A DNA stretch of 64,000 nucleotides. It comes from Paludibacteraceae bacterium (GTDB taxonomy: Bacteria > Bacteroidota > Bacteroidia > Bacteroidales > Paludibacteraceae). The stretch's first letter is position 1; each line of letters starts with the position of its first letter. Under the pieces are notes generated by a model, which did no database searches, had not been told where the DNA came from, and saw only the letters and a list, made by a program, of their open reading frames with translations. Location of the stretch: assembly GCA_017456885.1 (NCBI GenBank), contig JAFTIM010000006.1:1-64000 (forward strand), given 5' to 3'. Position numbers and translations under genes: made by a program. This document shows, in pieces, positions 26,586-35,048 of the stretch.

Positions 26586-29500
26586 CTATTTTTTACAAAC
26601 AGTAGATGTCGTTACGCCATTTTCACCTACAATTTGCAACAAATAAACACCTGCCGGAAGTCCCGACACATCAAATGGAGTTACATTGTCGGTTGCCGAT
26701 AGTGTTTTAACCGTCACTCCTTCCATTGTGAGAAATTTTATCCGGTCGTTGATTGAGGCGCGGACAAATAACGTCGATTTCACGGGATTCGGATAAACCG
26801 CAGTTTTTTCTTCCTCAACGACAGGGAGATTGACCGTAGGGTCGATTATTCTCAAGCCGAACGTATGCACCGAACCTTTGTGTCGAGCTCCACAAGGGTC
26901 AAAGTTGTTTGCCACATTGTGTTGCGTAGCCTCCTCGGAAACGATTCTGATGGCCGACATTCCTGCATAAGCAGACATAGGGACCGTAATTTGATAGGTC
27001 TCGTTAGCATATTGATGTCCGGACTGACCACTACCATCGGTTCCTCCGTAAATATCGTATTTCTCGTCTGTAACAGAAAATTCCCCATCACGATTCCAAT
27101 CCACAAAAATGACCACATTACCCCATCTTGTATTACTTGAATTAGAAGAATAGGTGAAGGTCAAAGTCTCTCCGTTTTGTACCTCAATAATTTTCGATGA
27201 CTGAAAATCGTTCAGCGACGACGAAGTTGTTGCCGACACCGTTCCTTGCGACGAAGAGATGGAAACCGAGTTCAAATAAAACGTAAACGTTTCGTAGGCT
27301 GCCGTTCCCGTACAATAAGTCGGTGTTTCGCTTGTAAACACAGCCACCAAATCGTACGATTTATTCACCGTAAACGAATAAACAGCCGAAGTCGAAAGTA
27401 CCGTTCCCGTGCGCGTAGTCCACGCCGTAAATTCATAACCGCTTAATGGCGTCGCTTCTACGGTTACCACCTCGTTTTCCTCCGCTTCGTATATTTTTTC
27501 TGTGGTTCCATGTATTTCGACACGACCTTTGTTTTCGTCGCACGAAACTTTTACTTGTGTTGCCGACGAAACAGGCAATGCCGAAATGTTTAGTCTAAAA
27601 GTAAACAGCGTACCTCTCTTACGTGCCTGACAAGGACCTCCTCCAAGTGAATTATAAGCGGGAGCCTCGCCCGAACACAAACGGATGCCGCAAGTTCCCA
27701 CTCCGACATTATCAGGAACAATAATACGCGTTTCAAGGTTGGTAACTTGTACCAAAGGATTGTTAAACATCTCGTAAGCTTCGGTCGAAGTATCCCACGT
27801 ACCATCCATGTTCCAATCGATGTAGGCAATACCTTGCGACCATTGCGAATGAGAAACTCCCGATACAAAAAGCTTTATCGTATCGCCGGGGCATACCTCT
27901 GCTATACAAGTCGAAGACAAATCGACAATGGACTCCGAAGCTTTGGCAAAGGTAAATGCTTGTTCGCTATTAACCGATACCGAACCCGCATTGATGCCAT
28001 AATGGTCGCCATCACTGTTGTTGGGTGCCGTACCTGCACAATAGGAGGGGAATGCCGCTTCCATAGCCATTGTCAAAACCAAATCCTCGCTCAACGAAGT
28101 GATAGGCAACGGATTGTTCGAAGTCATTGTGGCACCGTAAGGGATTCCATCTTTTTTCCATTGTACGAAATTGTATCCCGAGGCAGGTACAGCCGTTATC
28201 GCAACATTTGTTCCAGCAGCATATTTACCATCTTCATCGGGCAAAGGCGACAAGGTAAACGTAGCGGCACCCTCTATATCAGGCACCGCCGACAAAGAGA
28301 ATCGCTCGTCGTTGCCGGGAGCAACCGTTACCTGCAAATCGTAGGTTACACCTTCGGCAACATCGGTACAAGCATCGGTAGCAGAGAGCGTTTCGCCTGC
28401 TATGCGCAGACGCACATAAGTATCCCCTTTCAAAGCCGTTGTAGGAACCGACACCGTAAACTCTTTGGCATCTTCACCCTGCGCGTTTGCAACCAATTCC
28501 GAAGCGTCAAACGTATGATCGCCATTCCAATCGACCCATACAGCCATTTGTGCCGAAGCAAAAGAGGCTGAAGAAGCTGCCTTTTCGACATTCAATGCAA
28601 AGGAGCTTCCACGCTTAACATTCACACCGCCCAAAACAGACTTCGCCACATAACTTCCGTCAACCTCATCAACTGCATTAGCTGCATCGCCAATGTAATA
28701 AAGAGCCGTCTGAGCGGCCGGAGTAATCGATATTTTTCCCGCAAAATAAGTTGCCAATGATGTCGGCTTACAATAGGCTATTTCTGCAAATTTGGCTATC
28801 AACGTAACATTTGTTTTCACGGCAATTGCAAATGCTGCATCGGTGCTTATCGGCGCATCGGAGCCTTTGATGTACCACCCCACAAACGTATGACCTGCCG
28901 AAGCGTTGGCTTGTACGGTTATTTTCGTTCCGTTAAACACTTTCAATTCTGTGCCTTCATAACCCTTGAATCCAATAGTTCCCCAACCGCTTTGCGAGGA
29001 CAATCCTTCAATCTTTATTATAGGTTTGTCTATGTTTCGTTGGATTTCCATCGCCATATCGAACACAACACCATCTTGCACATTTTCACAGCTGGAATAG
29101 TTGTCGCCGGCGACAGCGGCATCGCTGCTATCGGTCAATTTTATTCTTAAACTGCCTGCACCAAGAAGAGCCGTTTCGGGAACGGTAATCTGCGTGGTGT
29201 ACAACACCGAATCGCCACTTACAACGCCTGTCACTCTGCCCAAATACTCATCGGCCGACACATACTCTTTGTCGTTGTTAAAATCGGCAAACACATCGGC
29301 TACCCACGCCGCATTGTTCGCCGAAGTCGATTTTTGTGCAAAAGTCAAATCGAAGGTTGCACCCTGTTCCGCTATGATGCAAGTGTTAGCAATTTTGTTG
29401 GTGATTTTCGGAGCAACATCGTTTTGCACCATTTTCAAATTAAACAAAGCGCCTTGCGTTTGAATGTACGAAACATAGCGTTCGACGCTCTGCGTCCCTT

Positions 29501-30116
29501 TTACGAAACAATAACTCGAAGCGGTGCGAGGTTCATCGAAGTCGCTCAACACGATTTCGTCGATATATACATCGATGTCACCCGACAAGCGATTTACCGC
29601 CATCTGACAATCGGGATAAATACGGATACGGTCTATCTCATAGCCGTTCCCTTTTACGGCAAAAATAGCATCGCTCCACGCATTGGCACGCACTTCGGCA
29701 CGCGACAAGGTAATCACCTGCATCACATTGTTGTTTTTGTCGATGGCGGTCATTACCAACGGACTAATCACAGGTTTATGAACCAACACATGCAGGTATC
29801 GCTTGGTAGTGGTCAATGTAAAATTATTTTCGAGCTTTATCTCGACACCGTTTCTATCGCCTGCGTAATACGGGCGAACATAATGCAACACCTTGCTTGT
29901 TTCATTCATTTCGTTAATATACGGGTTGTCTATCACCTCTACGGTTGTATTTACGCAAGCACCCGTATTGAAAGGCGAGGATTCCCATTCATCGACAAAA
30001 ACTGTCCCTTCGGTCAAACCACCCTCGAAAGACGATATAACGGTTTCTGCTTTCAAAGAAGAAACACTCACGATTGCCGATAACAAAAATATCTGTAATA
30101 TTCTTAACGTTTTCAT
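26586..30116 (-). CDS. T9SS-exported multidomain protein with GEVED and InlB-type repeats
   Basis: 1176 residues with a signal peptide (about 1-23). Four GEVED modules, each marked by a DxNxDxxx loop (ADFNNDKEY, VDWNGDHTF, IDWNMDGTW, VDWNRDGEF), alternate with three InlB/Flg_new-type repeats (HTFVGWYIKG, YNFVQWKKDG, YEFTAWTTRT). The last 75 residues are a T9SS type A sorting domain: VYPNPVKSTLFV through LPAGVYLLQIVGENG. It should cross the outer membrane by the type IX system and be attached or released at the surface, perhaps as an adhesin or carbohydrate-binding protein. It is 17 nt downstream of a GH29 fucosidase gene, suggesting a joint role in glycan use. Confidence 0.93.
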   Translation of the reverse strand: MKTLRILQIFLLSAIVSVSSLKAETVISSFEGGLTEGTVFVDEWESSPFNTGACVNTTVEVIDNPYINEMNETSKVLHYVRPYYAGDRNGVEIKLENNFTLTTTKRYLHVLVHKPVISPLVMTAIDKNNNVMQVITLSRAEVRANAWSDAIFAVKGNGYEIDRIRIYPDCQMAVNRLSGDIDVYIDEIVLSDFDEPRTASSYCFVKGTQSVERYVSYIQTQGALFNLKMVQNDVAPKITNKIANTCIIAEQGATFDLTFAQKSTSANNAAWVADVFADFNNDKEYVSADEYLGRVTGVVSGDSVLYTTQITVPETALLGAGSLRIKLTDSSDAAVAGDNYSSCENVQDGVVFDMAMEIQRNIDKPIIKIEGLSSQSGWGTIGFKGYEGTELKVFNGTKITVQANASAGHTFVGWYIKGSDAPISTDAAFAIAVKTNVTLIAKFAEIAYCKPTSLATYFAGKISITPAAQTALYYIGDAANAVDEVDGSYVAKSVLGGVNVKRGSSFALNVEKAASSASFASAQMAVWVDWNGDHTFDASELVANAQGEDAKEFTVSVPTTALKGDTYVRLRIAGETLSATDACTDVAEGVTYDLQVTVAPGNDERFSLSAVPDIEGAATFTLSPLPDEDGKYAAGTNVAITAVPASGYNFVQWKKDGIPYGATMTSNNPLPITSLSEDLVLTMAMEAAFPSYCAGTAPNNSDGDHYGINAGSVSVNSEQAFTFAKASESIVDLSSTCIAEVCPGDTIKLFVSGVSHSQWSQGIAYIDWNMDGTWDTSTEAYEMFNNPLVQVTNLETRIIVPDNVGVGTCGIRLCSGEAPAYNSLGGGPCQARKRGTLFTFRLNISALPVSSATQVKVSCDENKGRVEIHGTTEKIYEAEENEVVTVEATPLSGYEFTAWTTRTGTVLSTSAVYSFTVNKSYDLVAVFTSETPTYCTGTAAYETFTFYLNSVSISSSQGTVSATTSSSLNDFQSSKIIEVQNGETLTFTYSSNSSNTRWGNVVIFVDWNRDGEFSVTDEKYDIYGGTDGSGQSGHQYANETYQITVPMSAYAGMSAIRIVSEEATQHNVANNFDPCGARHKGSVHTFGLRIIDPTVNLPVVEEEKTAVYPNPVKSTLFVRASINDRIKFLTMEGVTVKTLSATDNVTPFDVSGLPAGVYLLQIVGENGVTTSTVCKK

Positions 30117-30133
30117 CTGTCAGTTTTTTAGGA

Positions 30134-31609
30134 TTAGTAGATTGATATTCTATTGATTAAAGGACAAACCTTGCTATCGGTAATCACAATTTTCACCTTG
30201 CTTGTTGAAACGGGCGAAGTCAGCTGCACAATGCGTCGATGCCCGATGGTGGTAGTTGCCGTTGTGGTAGCTTGTTTAACCCACGACGACCCATTCCATG
30301 TATGTATTTCAAAGCCTTTTACACGTTGTCCTTTGCGGATATACTCGCCCAAACGAACGTATTTAACGGTTTGCGAACTACCCAAGTCGATTTCTATTTC
30401 GCCGGAGGTTTGTCCGTCTTCCAATGCCCAATAGGTTTCGTTATCGTTGTCGTTCACATTCGAAGCTGCAAACTTGCCGCTCACCGAGCTGCTTCTTTCG
30501 GCAGAAGCCGTAGCCGTACCGGTTAAAGCCAAATCGGTGCCGAAAGCGGCATCGTAGAGTGTTTTGAATCCTCTCAGATTATTCACCGTAGCCGTAGAAA
30601 GAACACCGGCTTTATTCGGCGGGAAGTTCAGTATCAAGTTGGAATTTCTGCCCACCGATGTCATATAAATATCGAATAGCTGTTGAGCCGTTTTTATTTG
30701 CCCCGTATTGTCGGCAGAGGTGTTCCAAAACCAACCATTACCATTTTTGGCATCGCACTCGGAAGGCAACCAACGCCACCCGTCTTCGTCGCCATATTCA
30801 TTGCCATTGGCGCCATTATCGAACGTACTCCACGAGGTTTCGCCAGCCCAACCTTCTTCGTTGCCTACCCATTGGCAGTCTTGCTCCCAACCCCAAATAG
30901 CGCAATTGGGTTGCAATTCGCGAATCATTTTAAACGTATTCGGAAAATCGTAGTAGGTTTCGGCATCGATGCTTCGCGATTCGTTGGCACCTCCATAGTA
31001 GCCGCTACCGCCGTTGGCACCATCGAACCACATTTCAAAAAGTTCGCCGTAGTTCGTGCAAATTTCCCTTATTTGCTCTCTGAAAGTAGTAACATAACCG
31101 GCACGACCGTACTCGGCATTGTTTCTGTCCCAAGGCGAAATATAGGCACCGAACTTCAACCCTTGTCGCGCACATTCGGCCGAGAGCAATGCCGGAATAT
31201 CCACATGCCCGTAGGTTGTGGTGTTGTTTTTCGTACTATGCTCGGTGGTATTGGTAAACCATGTACAAAAACCATCGTGATGTTTGCAGGTAAGAACAAT
31301 ACCCTTCATTCCCGCATTTTTAATCTCGGTAACCCATTGTTCCACGTCCAATTCGGCAGTGGGAGCAAACGTGTTGATACTCTCGTTGCCGTTGCCCCAC
31401 TCCCGGTTGGTAAAGGTATTGATACCAAAGTGCATGAACGCATAAAATTCCATGTCGTGCCAAGCCAACTGCCTTTCGGTAGGCACGGGGAATACGGGTT
31501 GCGGTTCGTTTTCCGACGACGACATATCGCAAAGTGCCGATGTCTGCCCCGAAACAGGTACCATCGTTGCCAACACAAAGACCATCAAAAAAAGTAGTTT
31601 CTCTTTCAT
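30134..31609 (-). CDS. GH29 alpha-L-fucosidase with F5/8 type C domain
   Basis: 491 residues from ATG 31609, where a signal peptide begins (about 1-21). The GH29 catalytic domain (about 40-350) has FMHFGINTF, CKHHDGFCTW and the expected nucleophile Asp196 in FEMWFDGANGG. The C-terminal F5/8 type C (discoidin/CBM32-like) domain (about 355-491) includes GEIEIDLGSSQTVKYVRLGEY. It removes terminal L-fucose from glycans in the periplasm or at the surface; no lipobox is seen. First gene of a two-gene operon with the GEVED protein. Confidence 0.94.
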   Translation of the reverse strand: MKEKLLFLMVFVLATMVPVSGQTSALCDMSSSENEPQPVFPVPTERQLAWHDMEFYAFMHFGINTFTNREWGNGNESINTFAPTAELDVEQWVTEIKNAGMKGIVLTCKHHDGFCTWFTNTTEHSTKNNTTTYGHVDIPALLSAECARQGLKFGAYISPWDRNNAEYGRAGYVTTFREQIREICTNYGELFEMWFDGANGGSGYYGGANESRSIDAETYYDFPNTFKMIRELQPNCAIWGWEQDCQWVGNEEGWAGETSWSTFDNGANGNEYGDEDGWRWLPSECDAKNGNGWFWNTSADNTGQIKTAQQLFDIYMTSVGRNSNLILNFPPNKAGVLSTATVNNLRGFKTLYDAAFGTDLALTGTATASAERSSSVSGKFAASNVNDNDNETYWALEDGQTSGEIEIDLGSSQTVKYVRLGEYIRKGQRVKGFEIHTWNGSSWVKQATTTATTTIGHRRIVQLTSPVSTSKVKIVITDSKVCPLINRISIY

Positions 31610-31687
31610 TTTTATAATTTTTAGATTATACATATTCACAAAGGAAAAAATTTAAAAAAAGATAACAAAATATTTTTGGAAAAAATG

Positions 31688-31695
31688 TATTTTTG
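31688..31695 (+). promoter_or_regulatory. -7 promoter element for tRNA-Gly
   Basis: TATTTTTG followed by CA, 13 nt before the tRNA. Confidence 0.65.
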
Positions 31696-31707
31696 CAAAC
31701 TATCACT

Positions 31708-31780
31708 GCGGTAGTAGCTCAGTTGGTAGAGCATCAGCTTCCCAAGCTGAGGGTCACGAGTTCGAGCCTCGCCTACCGCT
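31708..31780 (+). tRNA. tRNA-Gly (anticodon CCC)
   Basis: A 73-nt cloverleaf: acceptor GCGGTAG/CTACCGC, D arm GCTC/GAGC, anticodon stem TCAGC/GCTGA with loop TTCCCAA, and T loop TTCGAGC. The first T-stem pair is A-C. CCA is not encoded. Followed directly by a terminator. Confidence 0.96.
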
Positions 31781-31783
31781 CGC

Positions 31784-31811
31784 AAAAAGAGGTCGTCAGA
31801 CCTCTTTTTTT
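31784..31811 (+). terminator. tRNA-Gly terminator
   Basis: AAAGAGGTC and GACCTCTTT form a 9-bp stem with a GTCA loop and a T tail. Confidence 0.88.
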
Positions 31812-31827
31812 ATTGCCATAGATGTCG

Positions 31828-31835
31828 TACCTTTG
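31828..31835 (+). promoter_or_regulatory. -7 promoter element for AspT-type transporter
   Basis: TACCTTTG followed by CA, 24 nt before the ATG at 31859. Confidence 0.65.
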
Positions 31836-31858
31836 CATCCTAAATTTTTTTTAACTCT

Positions 31859-33514
31859 ATGGAATGGTTTATCGATCTTTTAACTAAAGAATCCATCGCG
31901 CATACGTTGCTTTTATACTCTTTTGTCATTTCGTTGGGCGTGTTGCTCGGCAAGATAAAGATAGGCAGCGTGTCGCTGGGCGTTACGTTTGTTTTGTTTG
32001 TGGGCATTGCCGTGGGGCATTTCGGGTTTACCGTCGAGGCCGAAATTTTGCATTTCATCAAAGAGTTCGGGTTGATTCTCTTTATCTTTTCGATTGGTTT
32101 GCAGGTCGGTCCCGGATTTTTTTCCTCGTTTAAAAAAGACGGCTCGTTGCTCAACCTGTTGGCATTCGGCATTGTGCTTTTGGGCATTGTCGTTACATTG
32201 GCCATCTACTACATAGCCGATGGCAGAATAGCGTTGCCCATGGCTGTCGGGATTCTGTCGGGAGCCGTCACCAACACACCCGGACTCGGTGCTGCTCAAG
32301 AGGCTTTGCGACAAATAGGCAACGATACCGACATAGCGGTAGGTTATGCCGTAGCCTACCCGTTGGGTGTGATAGGCACGCTGTTGACATTTTTACTCTT
32401 GAGAGCGATTTTCCGCATCAAATTGGACAAAGAGAACGAAGCGGCCGCCCTCAACGAAGGCGGAGCGGACAAACCGCAACGATTGTCGATAAAAATCACC
32501 AACCAATCCATTTGCGGGAAAACGTTGTCGGAATGTAAAGGCATCATCGGACGTAAATTCGTCATCTCGCGCCTGTTGCATGGCGGCAAAACCATTATTC
32601 CCACAAGCGATACGGTATTCGAAAAAGACGACACGATTTTGGTTATCTCCTCGGAACACGATTTTGAAGCCATTGTGGCTTTCTTTGGCGAAACTACCGA
32701 AATGGAATGGGAGACACAAAACACGCAGCTCGTTTCGCGACGCATTGTCATCACACAAAACAACATCAACGGCAAAACCATCGGCGACCTGCACCTGCGT
32801 ACGCTCTACGGCATCAACATCACGCGCGTCAATCGTTCGGGCATCGACCTGCTCGGGCGCCCCGACCTTGTGCTGCAAGTGGGCGACCGCGTAATGGTGG
32901 TAGGCGAACTCGACGCCATAAAAAAGGTGGAACCCCTGCTTGGCAATACCTTGAAGCGACTGAACGAACCGCATATCATCACCATCTTTTTCGGTATTCT
33001 TATCGGTATTTTGGCAGGAAGCATTCCCGTCTATTTCCCCGGAATGCCTATGCCTGCAAAGCTCGGATTGGCAGGCGGACCGCTCATTATCGCCATCTTG
33101 CTCGGACGTTTCGGCTACAAAATCAAACTCATCACCTACACCACGCAGAGCGCCAACCTTATGCTCCGCGAAATAGGCATCTGTCTGTTTTTGGCAAGCG
33201 TGGGCATCTCTTCGGGCGGCAAATTTTTGGGCACCGTGGTGTCGGGCGACGGACTGCTTTGGATAGGGTGCGGATTTCTGATTACGTTTCTGCCCATCTT
33301 TATTATCGGCATTATCGGGCGGATCTGCTTTAAGCTCAACTATTTCACGCTGATAGGTATGATAGCCGGAAGCACCACCAACCCGCCCGCTTTGGCTTAT
33401 TCAAGCTCGATAGCCACCAACGACCAACCAGCCGTGGCCTACTCCACCGTCTATCCGCTGACCATGTTTTTACGCATTATATCGGCTCAAATACTGATTC
33501 TTGCCTTTGCTTAA
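31859..33514 (+). CDS. AspT/YidE-type transporter with TrkA-C domains
   Basis: 551 residues. Two copies of the AspT/YidE/YbjL antiporter duplication domain (about 10-180 and 375-545), each with about five membrane segments and a GAxTNxPxL-type motif ([13 protein letters not shown] and [12 protein letters not shown]), flank two cytoplasmic TrkA-C-type regulatory domains (about 205-280 and 290-370). Characterised relatives exchange aspartate for alanine, or succinate; the substrate here is unknown. Monocistronic, between the tRNA-Gly terminator and a terminator at 33536. Confidence 0.92.
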   Translation: MEWFIDLLTKESIAHTLLLYSFVISLGVLLGKIKIGSVSLGVTFVLFVGIAVGHFGFTVEAEILHFIKEFGLILFIFSIGLQVGPGFFSSFKKDGSLLNLLAFGIVLLGIVVTLAIYYIADGRIALPMAVGILSGAVTNTPGLGAAQEALRQIGNDTDIAVGYAVAYPLGVIGTLLTFLLLRAIFRIKLDKENEAAALNEGGADKPQRLSIKITNQSICGKTLSECKGIIGRKFVISRLLHGGKTIIPTSDTVFEKDDTILVISSEHDFEAIVAFFGETTEMEWETQNTQLVSRRIVITQNNINGKTIGDLHLRTLYGINITRVNRSGIDLLGRPDLVLQVGDRVMVVGELDAIKKVEPLLGNTLKRLNEPHIITIFFGILIGILAGSIPVYFPGMPMPAKLGLAGGPLIIAILLGRFGYKIKLITYTTQSANLMLREIGICLFLASVGISSGGKFLGTVVSGDGLLWIGCGFLITFLPIFIIGIIGRICFKLNYFTLIGMIAGSTTNPPALAYSSSIATNDQPAVAYSTVYPLTMFLRIISAQILILAFA

Positions 33515-33535
33515 AAACGCAGGATAACCACACAA

Positions 33536-33577
33536 CAAAAAAACTCCCGCCCCATTTCGAGGCAGGAGTTTTTTTAT
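33536..33577. terminator. Bidirectional terminator
   Basis: AAAAACTCCCGCC and GGCAGGAGTTTTT pair with one mismatch and have A/T tracts on both sides, between two convergent genes. Confidence 0.75.
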
Positions 33578-33596
33578 TTGCATCTGCTTCGTAAGC

Positions 33597-34676
33597 CTAT
33601 TTTCTTACCACACGTCTGCCGAGTTTTTTGCCTTGTTTCACCGGCTTTACACTCTTTACAGATGAGGTGGCTGCTGATTCTTCAGATGGTTCATAAAAGT
33701 CCAAAGTAGGAGCCGCTCCTGAAATATTCACGGTAACTTCAGTGCCGTCTTCTGTATACAATGAACCCGACAAAGTTGTATTATCTACATCTTCACTTTC
33801 TGCAACAGAGATACTTCCAGCTACAAATGGATAAAAGGTAGCACTTTGATTATTCCAATCGATCTGATATGTACCCTCAATATATCCCCCTTCATTTACA
33901 AATCCTGGAATGATTATATTTTCCGTAATAGACGTGGTCGCCATATCAAATGTTCCCGTAGGCAGTTTTCCATTTGTATCAACATCTGTTCCGGTAAATA
34001 CTATATCAATTTCCCGACCTGTTTCAGAGTCAACAACTACAAGTACATAAAAATATAATGAGTAATCAGTTGACAGATAATAATAAGAATATGTATTATC
34101 CAAATCATCCCAAGTCAGATCGAAAGATTCTTGAGCAGGCTCTTGAGAAAATACCTCCAATTCGATTTGTCCGACATAAGCCCATTTGATAGCATCTCCG
34201 TTTGCATCGACAAGGTCGATTTTTACCGCATAGTTACGTCCCGATTTTGCCACGGAAACCGTTCCTTCGCTAAAGTAATACACTCCGTCTTCCGTTGCTT
34301 CCGCTGTTTTTGCATTCCACCAATAAGAAAACTCGGGGTCCCAAGTACCCGGAAGGTATTCGGTTGTTTCATCCATTACATACTCGCCAATAGGCAGCGT
34401 TTCTTCGCCCTCCTCGGTGTTAAACGATATTGCCACCGTGTCTGCTTCGTTTGCAAAATAAACGTCGATGTAAGAGTAACTCGGATAAGCCGTACCGAAA
34501 GCGGCATTTGCCAGCGTATATCCTTGCTCTTTAAGCGCAGTAGCCAAATCTTCTTGCACCCCTGCCGGTATCGAATCGTTAGGGTCGTCTACCCCATCGG
34601 TCTTCGTATTGCAAGAAACCAACATCAGGCTCGTTGCAACCAACACCATCGTAAAGTTTAAAAATAATTTTTTCAT
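33597..34676 (-). CDS. Lipoprotein with two internal repeats
   Basis: 359 residues with a lipoprotein signal peptide (lipobox VSC, about 19-22). Two related beta-rich repeats are visible, about 60-170 and 195-310, each with a (L)PxGxYxM-like strand (LPIGEYVM and LPTGTFDM) and a GxxSVAxS strand (EGTVSVAKS and AGSISVAES). The C-terminus is a basic tail (KPVKQGKKLGRRVVRK). It is probably surface or outer-membrane anchored. No known family recognised. Own promoter at 34721. Confidence 0.8.
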   Translation of the reverse strand: MKKLFLNFTMVLVATSLMLVSCNTKTDGVDDPNDSIPAGVQEDLATALKEQGYTLANAAFGTAYPSYSYIDVYFANEADTVAISFNTEEGEETLPIGEYVMDETTEYLPGTWDPEFSYWWNAKTAEATEDGVYYFSEGTVSVAKSGRNYAVKIDLVDANGDAIKWAYVGQIELEVFSQEPAQESFDLTWDDLDNTYSYYYLSTDYSLYFYVLVVVDSETGREIDIVFTGTDVDTNGKLPTGTFDMATTSITENIIIPGFVNEGGYIEGTYQIDWNNQSATFYPFVAGSISVAESEDVDNTTLSGSLYTEDGTEVTVNISGAAPTLDFYEPSEESAATSSVKSVKPVKQGKKLGRRVVRK

Positions 34677-34720
34677 TTTTGTAAAAATTTAAAATGTTAA
34701 TAAATAAGATAAAAATTGTA

Positions 34721-34728
34721 CAAAAGTA
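34721..34728 (-). promoter_or_regulatory. -7 promoter element for repeat lipoprotein
   Basis: TACTTTTG followed by TA on the minus strand, 44 nt before the ATG at 34676. Confidence 0.6.
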
Positions 34729-34866
34729 TGTATTCTTGTTAAAAACAAATCAAAAAAAGCATTTTTTTAACCTTTTATCCAAAAAAATGATAACTAACCA
34801 TTTATGGCGATAACGGGGAGCGAAAAATACCCATATCAAGCGATTGCGTACATACCGCTCTCTCCC

Positions 34867-34968
34867 TACCTTTGCATCGTCGATACAAGTGAAGTATTGC
34901 CGTTTTTGTTAGTTAGTATGTTATTTGTGAAAATGCCCTTACGTAAAAACAAACGCAAGGGCATTTTT
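34867..34968 (+). ncRNA. Small RNA candidate upstream of feoB
   Basis: TACCTTTG (34867-34874) with TTG at 34844 (20 nt apart) makes a good promoter. A perfect 11-bp terminator stem (AAAATGCCCTT at 34930-34940, AAGGGCATTTT at 34957-34967) with a short T run ends the unit. The expected RNA is about 88 nt, from about 34880. A 19-codon frame (34918-34977) runs through the hairpin and past the terminator, so it is unlikely to be a gene. Target unknown; its position suggests a link to iron uptake, but that is inference. Confidence 0.45.
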
Positions 34969-35018
34969 GCCGTGTAAAATCCCCATAAAAGGGGATAATA
35001 AAGTATTGTCGGAAGTTG

Positions 35019-35026
35019 TATTTTTG
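35019..35026 (+). promoter_or_regulatory. -7 promoter element for feoB
   Basis: TATTTTTG followed by CG, 22 nt before the ATG at 35049. It excludes the longer frame that begins at 35016. Confidence 0.65.
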
Positions 35027-35048
35027 CGGTTGTAAAAAACTTTTTTTT

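Larger units (their letters stand above)
34677..35048. promoter_or_regulatory. Intergenic region with three promoters
   Basis: This 372-nt gap holds the minus-strand promoter of the lipoprotein (34721-34728), a plus-strand promoter-terminator pair enclosing about 90 nt (34867-34968), a CCCC/GGGG hairpin (34981-34994) and the feoB promoter (35019-35026). No convincing coding frame is seen. Confidence 0.6.

Noticed and set aside
34918-34977. 19-codon frame MLFVKMPLRKNKRKGIFAV
   Set aside because: It runs through the terminator hairpin and ends beyond it; the Lys/Arg content comes from the hairpin arms.
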